Shown one piece after another: positions 1-5,256 of a stretch of DNA of 6,788 bases (within the stretch, counting starts at the first letter, position 1; every line of letters begins with the position of its first letter). The notes below the pieces were generated by a model. That model was not told the DNA's origin. It saw only the letters and a program-made list of their open reading frames with translations, and searched no databases. Source of the DNA: CAZGXQ01 sp964530195 (GTDB lineage: Bacteria; Patescibacteriota; Minisyncoccia; Minisyncoccales; GBS-2); the NCBI GenBank assembly GCA_964530195.1, contig CAZGXQ010000058.1, forward strand, positions 1-6,788, written 5' to 3'. The translations under genes and the position numbers were made by a program.

Positions 1-1
1 C

Positions 2-280
2 GCTCTTTTTTATACTTTAAAGCATTTCAAAGAAAAAATTACCTTAGCTTGTTGGTCAGCTATTTTGCCTATTGCAATTTTAGTGATGAGTCATGGGGGA
101 ACGGGTTTTACTCAGTTTGGCTATCGCTATGCCACAGACTTTTATCCTTTTTTGTTTTTGCTTACATTTTTGGAAATGAAAAAATTGAAATCTTATCACA
201 AATTTTTTATTATAGTTAGTATTTTGGTTAATCTTTGGGGAGTTATTTCAATAAATAAATTTGGTTTTGTTGATTGGTAA
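2..280 (+). CDS. C-terminal end of a polytopic membrane protein, probably GT-C-type glycosyltransferase (5' truncated)
   Basis: The frame is open from the left edge of the window to TAA at 278-280, so only the last 92 residues are seen and the true start lies upstream. A TTG at 65 could be mistaken for a start, but coding continues upstream of it without a stop. The visible part has a hydrophobic segment (about residues 15-29 of the fragment), then the motif QFGYRYATDFYPF, then two more hydrophobic segments separated by a Lys-rich turn (EMKKLKSYHK). A 'FG.RY..DF.PF' motif just before the last membrane helices is a pattern I associate with GT39/ArnT-like GT-C membrane glycosyltransferases, which use polyprenyl-phosphate sugars outside the cytoplasmic membrane. 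The catalytic N-terminus is not in the window, so substrate and exact family cannot be given. The downstream gene begins 3 bases later in the same frame. The membrane-protein call is secure; the glycosyltransferase call is an inference. Confidence 0.7.
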   Translation, partial: ALFYTLKHFKEKITLACWSAILPIAILVMSHGGTGFTQFGYRYATDFYPFLFLLTFLEMKKLKSYHKFFIIVSILVNLWGVISINKFGFVDW

Positions 281-283
281 AAA

Positions 284-2227
284 ATGTTAGACCATTTTCT
301 TTTATTATTAGGTTTTTTCTTTACTTTCTTTTTGCCAGGATATCTTATAGTTGAAAACTTTTTCCCAGAAATTCCAAAACTTTACCGACTCCCTTTGTAT
401 TTTCTTTTGAGTATTTTGGTTTCAACCTACTTAGTTTATTTTTTAAGTTTAATATTGGGTTTTTCGAGGTTTTCGATTTTACTTTCTATTTTCTTAATTT
501 TACTTTGGTTTTTAATTCACCTTTCAAAAAACAAAAAAATCAGCTTAAATTTGTTAAAAGAACATAGAGCTGGACTTTTCCTTTCTCTTTTTGTTTTTCT
601 TGTCTATTTCATCGCTCTTTATCCAGCCATTTTTAGAATCTATCAAGGATATATTGTAATGTCAGGACCTAATTGGCAAGATACTGCCCTACATTTATCA
701 ATTATTCAAAGCATTTCTCAAGGAAATTTTCCTCCTCAAGCTCCTTATTATTCAGGAAGATCTTTAACTTATTATTATTTCACTGATTTTCATTCGGCAA
801 TTCTTTTAACCTTGTTTTCAAGATTTTTTCCTCGAATTTTAGTTTATGACAATCCATTTTTCCCAGCAATTTTTGCCCTATCTATCTATTGTTTAGTTTT
901 CTATCTCACAAAGAAAAAAAGCATTTCTTTAGCTTCAGCTTTTACCAGCACTTTTTTTAGCAGTGCACTCTTTATTAAATTCTTTCAGGATCTTTTTAAA
1001 ACAAGAGAAGAAATAAACTTACTCAAAAGGGCAATTTATCTCCTTTCCAATAATAGCTACTCTCTTGAGTATGAGAAATTGTTTCAACTTTCCAATGTGG
1101 CTGATTATTTTTTGCAAAACAGAGCAATGATGGTTGGATTTCCAGCTATAGTTTCAGTTTTATTTTTAGTCCTTTATGGTTTAAAGAAAAAAAATGGAAA
1201 AATAATTTTTTTAAGTGCTTTCGTTTCAGCTTTACTTTTTAAATTCCAACTTTTTGCTGCTACCTCCTCTTTAATCATTTTCCTTTTAGCAACCATTTTT
1301 TATTTTGAAAAAAAGGAATGGAAGTTTTATCTCAAGTCTTTTTTTATCTTTTTGATTTTATTTTTACTTCCCACCCTTCTTTTTAAAGGCGAAAATACCA
1401 TTTTATTGAAGGCTGCAAGAGAGCATTTCTCTTTTGGTCCCTGGGAAGAGGAAAAAGATTTTTGTTGGTATTTAAAATTTATTTTTGCAAATTTTGGTCT
1501 ACCCTTTGTTTTAAATTTTGTTGCATTTTTTTATGTGATTTTCGCAGCTCTTAAAACAAAAAAACTTCAAAAAGATTTATTCTTTATTTCTCTTCTTTCT
1601 TTAGTTTTATTCTCTATCCCATTTTGTTTTACCTTTACTATCTACAAAGGAGACATGTTTAAATTTTTTTACTTTGCAATTTTGTTTGCAACAATTTCAA
1701 GCTTTTGGTTTCTTTCAATTGTGATTAAAAATAAAGCAATTTTAATGATTATTACCTCTTTTATTTTGTTTTTTTCTACCCTTAGTTCTTTCTTAACCCT
1801 GACTCATAGTTTTTTAAACAAAACCGGTGCCTATTCCCTTGAGGATTTAAAAGCGGGGCTTTGGATTAGAGATTTTACCCCAAAGAAATCAATTTTTATT
1901 GGAATGCCAACCGTTCACTCTCCAATAGATCAAATAGGGGGAAGGCTTAGAGTTTTGTCTTATATTAATTGGCCTTATTCTCATGGGTATTATCTTGGTG
2001 AAGATAATGTTTTTAAAAGACTTGAAGATATTGAAAATTTATATCAAAATTCTAAAAATAATGTGCTTGTTTTAGAAATTATGAAAAAATATCGAGCAGA
2101 TTATATTTTTTATGGCCCAGAAGAAAAAAATAAATTTCCTGAAGCCTCAATTAATTTTGATCAAAACGAAAATCTCAAAAAGGTTTATGAAGCAGGGGGA
2201 ATTCAAATATGGAAAAGGGTAAAATAA
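284..2227 (+). CDS. Polytopic membrane protein related to DUF2298/'YYY' family, probable GT-C-type glycosyltransferase
   Basis: This 647-residue protein is very Phe/Leu/Ile-rich, with roughly 11-13 predicted membrane helices by eye. A large extracytoplasmic loop follows helix 3 or 4. It contains PNWQDTALHL (residues 129-138; Asp133 and His137 are candidate catalytic or binding residues) and then GNFPPQAPYYSGRSLTYYYF (147-166). The pattern 'FPP..P...G..L.YYYF' closely resembles the region that gives the Chlor_Arch_YYY/DUF2298 membrane family its name, although the Gly usually following YYYF is Thr166 here. A second polar motif, YKGDMFKFF, lies at 454-462. After the last helix (about residue 512) there is a soluble tail with GLWIRDFTP (525-533), a GGR (552-554) and a Tyr/Trp-rich stretch, similar in layout to the tail of that family. 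The ATG at 284 is preceded in frame by the stop codon of the upstream gene, which fixes the start; no Shine-Dalgarno sequence is apparent. It overlaps the next gene by 19 bases. The reaction and sugar are unknown. Confidence 0.72.
   Translation: MLDHFLLLLGFFFTFFLPGYLIVENFFPEIPKLYRLPLYFLLSILVSTYLVYFLSLILGFSRFSILLSIFLILLWFLIHLSKNKKISLNLLKEHRAGLFLSLFVFLVYFIALYPAIFRIYQGYIVMSGPNWQDTALHLSIIQSISQGNFPPQAPYYSGRSLTYYYFTDFHSAILLTLFSRFFPRILVYDNPFFPAIFALSIYCLVFYLTKKKSISLASAFTSTFFSSALFIKFFQDLFKTREEINLLKRAIYLLSNNSYSLEYEKLFQLSNVADYFLQNRAMMVGFPAIVSVLFLVLYGLKKKNGKIIFLSAFVSALLFKFQLFAATSSLIIFLLATIFYFEKKEWKFYLKSFFIFLILFLLPTLLFKGENTILLKAAREHFSFGPWEEEKDFCWYLKFIFANFGLPFVLNFVAFFYVIFAALKTKKLQKDLFFISLLSLVLFSIPFCFTFTIYKGDMFKFFYFAILFATISSFWFLSIVIKNKAILMIITSFILFFSTLSSFLTLTHSFLNKTGAYSLEDLKAGLWIRDFTPKKSIFIGMPTVHSPIDQIGGRLRVLSYINWPYSHGYYLGEDNVFKRLEDIENLYQNSKNNVLVLEIMKKYRADYIFYGPEEKNKFPEASINFDQNENLKKVYEAGGIQIWKRVK
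2194..2200 (+). promoter_or_regulatory. Shine-Dalgarno-like site for the tandem GT-C gene, inside the preceding gene
   Basis: AGGGGGA lies 8 bases before the ATG at 2209, within the last codons of the upstream ORF. It is the clearest ribosome-binding sequence in the window and supports the ATG at 2209, which makes the two genes overlap by 19 bases. It suggests translation of the second protein is coupled to that of the first. Confidence 0.5.
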
Positions 2228-4785
2228 TTTTTCTTTTGGTTATTTTAATTTCATTAAAATTTCTCATTGCTTTTTCAAAAAGCCATCCTATTGACATGCC
2301 GTTATTTTTGGCTTGGAGTTCACATTTGGCAAAAAATGGTTTTTCTGATTTTTATCAAGTCTGGAAAGATACAGATCCCTATCCTCCAGGAGCTCTTTAT
2401 TTTTTGTGGGTTTCGGGCAAAATAGCCTCCTTTTTTGATTTTTCTCAAAAAATTCACGAGTTTTTAATTAAATTTTGGTTAGTTTTGGCAGAAATTTTGG
2501 GCGGATTTTTGATTTATCAAATTGCAAAAAAACAAAAAAAAGAAAGGCTTGGATTCTTGTTGGCAATTGCTTATTGTTTCAATCCCGCTGTATTTTTCAA
2601 TTCTTCTGTTTGGGGACAATTTGATTCATTTTTAGCTACTCTTTTACTTTTTTGTATCTATCTTTTCGAGATTAAAAAACCTCTTTTTGGAGCAGCAATT
2701 TTTACCCTTTCATTTTTTATTAAACCTCAAACAATTTTTTTAGCACCTTTAGTTGGTATTTTGCTTTTGAAAGATTTTTCAGTTAAAAAAATTTTTCTTT
2801 CACTTTTGATTGTTTTTTCAATTACCTTTTTTCTTTTTCTCCCTTTTGTTTCAAAAAATAAACTTTCTTTCATCCTTTCTTATCATTTGCAAAGATTTCA
2901 ACAATATCCTTATGCCACAGCCAATGCTTTTAATTTCTGGATGCTTTTTTCAGGCCAAACAAACTTTGATAAAAATTTAATCTTTGGTTTGAGCTACAAA
3001 ACCTGGGGATTAACTTTAGTTTTAATTTTCCAGGCAATAGCTATTTTTTTAATTTTAAAATACAAAAAAGATCCATTTTGGCTTTATTTTGGTGGTTTTT
3101 TTGCCTATTTTGCAACATTTTTGTTTGGAACAAGAATGCATGAGCGCTATTTAATTCCAGCAATAATTTTTCTTACTACTTTATTAATTTGGGAGAGAAA
3201 ACTTTGGAGATTGCTTTTAATTTTAAGCTTTTGTGTTTTCGTCAATAATTACTACATTTATTGGCGGACCTGGCAGGGAAATTTAAACAATGACCCTTTG
3301 TTTGTTTGGGTTCCCAAAAATGATAAAATTGCAATTTTTGTTGCCCTTATTACCTTGGCTTCTTTTTTATATTCTCTGATTTTTATTTTTGAAAAAATTT
3401 TTAGAAAAATTAAACTGCCAAGAATTAATTTTCCAAATTTTCTGGAAAAAACAGAGTCTAAAGAAAGGCCAAAAAGCCCAATTTTTTTTATTCTAATTTT
3501 GCTTTTCTTGAGTTTTGGAACCAGGTTTTTATTTTTATCGCATCCCCCAGAGGTTGTTTTTGATGAAGTCCATTATGGAAAAGCAGTCAATGGATATTTC
3601 AGAGGTGAATATTTTTTTACTGGACATCCGCCTTTGGGTCCTCAGCTTATTGCTTTGGGAGGTTTTTTGGGGAAATATCAGCCAAAATTTGCCTTTGAAA
3701 ACATTGGAGAAAAATTTACTGATCGTTCTTACATTTCTTTAAGAATAATGCCAGCCCTTTTTGGCTCCCTAATTCCTTTAGTTTTATTTTTCTTTTTGAG
3801 AGAAATTGGATTTTCTCAAATTTTAGCCTTTTTTGCCTCTTTGTTTTCAATTTTTGAAAATTCTCTTTTAGTTCAATCTCGCTTTATTTTAATTGACACT
3901 TTTTGGATCTTTTTTGGATTTTTGGGTTTAACACTCTTTTTTGTTTCAAGAAGAAAAAATTACAATCTTTTTTATTTGACATTGAGCGGAATCTCTTTTG
4001 GTCTTGGAGTAGCCACAAAATGGACAGCGTTGAGTTTTCCTTTATTTGTCGGGATTGTTTTTGCTTTTGACTTTTTAAAAGAATTTTTTAGAAAAACCAC
4101 AAAAGAAATTTTTATTCTTTTTATCAAAGCCTTTTTTGGTCTTGGTATTTGTTTCTTCGTTGCCTATTTTATTCCTTTTGTCATTCATTTTAAACTTTTG
4201 CCAAAATCAGGACCTGGCGATGTTTTCATGAGCAGAGAATTTTTAACAGGTCAAAAAAATGTTTTCGAAAAATTTATTGAATTAAACAAAGTAAGTTACG
4301 AAACAAATGTTAAAGGAATGAAAGCTTCCCATCCCTACAGTTCAAAATTTTATACCTGGCCCTTTCTTCTGAGACCAATTTTTTATTGGGTAAATGAAGA
4401 TCAAAGAATTTATTTTTTAGGAAATCCAATTTTGTGGTGGAGTTCAAGTTTCGCCATTTTCTTTTTATTCATTTTAGTTATTTTTCACTCAAAAATTCAA
4501 AAGGACAAAAGAGCCATTTTTATTTTACTTGGCTATTTAACAAATATGGTACCTTATTTAAATGTTGAAAGAGTTACTTTTTTGTATCACTATCTTCCAG
4601 CTTTAATTTTTGCAATTTCTTCTCTGGTTTATTTAATAAGCTGGCTAAAAGATTGGAAAAAAGTTCTTTTTTTGATTTTGATTTTTACAATTCTTTCTTT
4701 TTTCTATTTTGCTCCCCTAAGTTATGGTTTTCCTTTGTCTCCTCAAGAGTATCAGCAAAGAATTTGGCTAAAAACTTGGATTTAG
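2209..4785 (+). CDS. Tandem GT-C fusion: ALG6/PIG-M-like glycosyltransferase + protein O-mannosyltransferase (PMT/GT39)
   Basis: This 858-residue membrane protein has two halves. The N-terminal half (about 1-398) has an early acidic site (IDMPLF, Asp29), DPYPPGALYF (56-65), VWGQFDSF (134-141), FFIKPQ (169-174) and TRMHERYLIP (308-317). This set is typical of GT-C enzymes of the ALG6/PIG-M-like type. A charged linker at about 399-424 precedes the C-terminal half. That half matches PMT proteins: FDEVHYG (451-457) with the expected catalytic Asp452-Glu453 pair, YFFTGHPPLG (468-477), QSRFILID (556-563), LGVATKWTAL (599-608), then the C-terminal four-helix PMT region (SKFYTWPFLLRPIFYW 712-727, GNPILWW 738-744, RVTFLYHYLP 788-797). 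PMTs transfer mannose from a lipid phosphate to Ser/Thr of exported proteins; no MIR domain is present, as in other bacterial PMTs. Bacterial PMTs are normally about 450-550 residues, so this is a genuine double-length protein. The DE motif suggests activity, but acceptor and donor are not shown. Confidence 0.85.
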   Translation: MEKGKIIFLLVILISLKFLIAFSKSHPIDMPLFLAWSSHLAKNGFSDFYQVWKDTDPYPPGALYFLWVSGKIASFFDFSQKIHEFLIKFWLVLAEILGGFLIYQIAKKQKKERLGFLLAIAYCFNPAVFFNSSVWGQFDSFLATLLLFCIYLFEIKKPLFGAAIFTLSFFIKPQTIFLAPLVGILLLKDFSVKKIFLSLLIVFSITFFLFLPFVSKNKLSFILSYHLQRFQQYPYATANAFNFWMLFSGQTNFDKNLIFGLSYKTWGLTLVLIFQAIAIFLILKYKKDPFWLYFGGFFAYFATFLFGTRMHERYLIPAIIFLTTLLIWERKLWRLLLILSFCVFVNNYYIYWRTWQGNLNNDPLFVWVPKNDKIAIFVALITLASFLYSLIFIFEKIFRKIKLPRINFPNFLEKTESKERPKSPIFFILILLFLSFGTRFLFLSHPPEVVFDEVHYGKAVNGYFRGEYFFTGHPPLGPQLIALGGFLGKYQPKFAFENIGEKFTDRSYISLRIMPALFGSLIPLVLFFFLREIGFSQILAFFASLFSIFENSLLVQSRFILIDTFWIFFGFLGLTLFFVSRRKNYNLFYLTLSGISFGLGVATKWTALSFPLFVGIVFAFDFLKEFFRKTTKEIFILFIKAFFGLGICFFVAYFIPFVIHFKLLPKSGPGDVFMSREFLTGQKNVFEKFIELNKVSYETNVKGMKASHPYSSKFYTWPFLLRPIFYWVNEDQRIYFLGNPILWWSSSFAIFFLFILVIFHSKIQKDKRAIFILLGYLTNMVPYLNVERVTFLYHYLPALIFAISSLVYLISWLKDWKKVLFLILIFTILSFFYFAPLSYGFPLSPQEYQQRIWLKTWI

Positions 4786-4796
4786 GTAAAATAAAA
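4785..4796 (+). promoter_or_regulatory. Possible -10-type promoter element (GGTAAAATAAAA) before the nucleotidyltransferase gene
   Basis: The 12-mer GGTAAAATAAAA starts on the last base of the upstream stop codon and fills most of the 19-base gap. TAAAAT at 4787-4792 matches five of six positions of the TATAAT -10 box. It would start a transcript around 4799, leaving a leader of only a few bases before the ATG at 4805. No convincing -35 box is seen at the right distance. The identical 12-mer occurs twice more in the only other intergenic space. In such AT-rich DNA chance is a real alternative. Confidence 0.3.
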
Positions 4797-4804
4797 GAAA
4801 TTCA

Positions 4805-5161
4805 ATGGCTAAAACCTTAACTCAAATTTTAAAAGAAGTTTGGGAAGAAAAGAAAGATTATTTTGAAAATTATCAGTTTTGGGCTAAAAAAATTAAAAAA
4901 GAAGCAAAAAAACTTTTAGGGAAAGTTAGGGTTTTAGTTTTTGGTTCAATTGTTCAAGGAAAATGGACGCCCCAAAGCGACATTGACATTTTAATCATTT
5001 CTGAAAATTTGCCAGAAAATCAAAAAGAAAGATCAAAAATTAGAACAAAAATTAAATCAGCCATCGATCCCTTTTCACCATTTCAAATTCACCTTGCTAC
5101 TCCAAAAGAATACAAAAATTGGTATCAAAGGTTTATAAAAGAAGATTTCATTGAGATATAA
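4805..5161 (+). CDS. Small MNT-type nucleotidyltransferase (NTP_transf_2 domain protein)
   Basis: This 118-residue soluble protein begins with a charged, probably helical segment (1-40, rich in Lys/Glu/Trp). A nucleotidyltransferase core follows: VRVLVFGSIVQG (41-52) and SDIDILII (58-65). This is the GS-x10-D-x-D signature of the pol-beta-like minimal nucleotidyltransferases, in which Gly47-Ser48 hold the triphosphate and Asp59/Asp61 bind metal. The next beta strand, where many MNT antitoxins carry a third Asp, reads PFQIHLATPKEY (92-103), with Gln94 and His96 but no acidic residue. I recall 'PFEIHLVT'-type strands in related archaeal and CPR proteins, so this is probably a subfamily trait, possibly with Glu changed to Gln. 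MNT proteins usually pair with HEPN proteins as toxin-antitoxin or AMPylation modules, but no HEPN-like gene is adjacent. Start ATG 4805 has only a weak AAAGAAA upstream. The protein is likely cytoplasmic; its physiological substrate is unknown. Confidence 0.8.
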   Translation: MAKTLTQILKEVWEEKKDYFENYQFWAKKIKKEAKKLLGKVRVLVFGSIVQGKWTPQSDIDILIISENLPENQKERSKIRTKIKSAIDPFSPFQIHLATPKEYKNWYQRFIKEDFIEI

Positions 5162-5173
5162 GTTGAGACTGGA

Positions 5174-5203
5174 TTGCCTTTTTTGACAAAAAAGAGGTAA
5201 AAT
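5174..5203 (+). promoter_or_regulatory. Candidate sigma70-like promoter in the intergenic region
   Basis: TTGCCT at 5174-5179 matches four of six bases of the -35 consensus. It is separated by 18 bases from TAAAAT at 5198-5203, which matches five of six of the -10 consensus. Transcription would begin near 5210, giving a leader of about 47 bases before the secreted-protein gene at 5257. A perfect TTGACA at 5183-5188 lies between the two but only 9 bases from the -10, which is too close to serve as its -35 box. The assignment is by eye in AT-rich DNA. Confidence 0.35.
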
Positions 5204-5242
5204 AAAATTGAAAGGTTGAGTTTTTTGAAAGAATAAAATTTT

Positions 5243-5254
5243 GGTAAAATAAAA
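5243..5254 (+). promoter_or_regulatory. Second -10-like element (GGTAAAATAAAA) immediately before the secreted-protein ATG
   Basis: This is an exact copy of the 12-mer at 4785 and 5196. Its TAAAAT (5245-5250) ends 6 bases before the ATG at 5257, so a transcript started at the usual distance would begin at or next to the start codon, i.e. leaderless. No Shine-Dalgarno sequence is visible upstream of this ATG, which is consistent with that. Upstream TTTTGA (5223-5228, 16-base spacer) is only a poor -35 match. Alternatively the sequence is just a purine-rich A/T spacer. Confidence 0.3.
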
Positions 5255-5256
5255 AA

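Noticed and set aside
65..280. A short independent 71-residue gene starting at TTG 65
   Set aside because: The frame is open upstream to the window edge with the same hydrophobic, AT-rich coding character, so this is the tail of a longer truncated gene.
3515..3742. 75-residue + strand ORF within the tandem GT-C gene
   Set aside because: It lies wholly inside the PMT half, whose motifs (FDEVHYG, HPPLG) are clear in the other frame; its own translation shows no domain.
5178..5194. Hairpin CTTTTTTGACAAAAAAG as a terminator of the nucleotidyltransferase gene
   Set aside because: A perfect 7-bp stem with a 3-base loop, but six of the seven pairs are A-T and no T-run follows on the + strand, so it would be a very weak terminator. 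The symmetry may be a by-product of A/T runs around TTGACA.
5183..5203. TTGACA at 5183-5188 as -35 box for TAAAAT at 5198-5203
   Set aside because: The spacer is 9 bases, far from the 16-18 needed, and no good -10 box lies 16-18 bases downstream of it.
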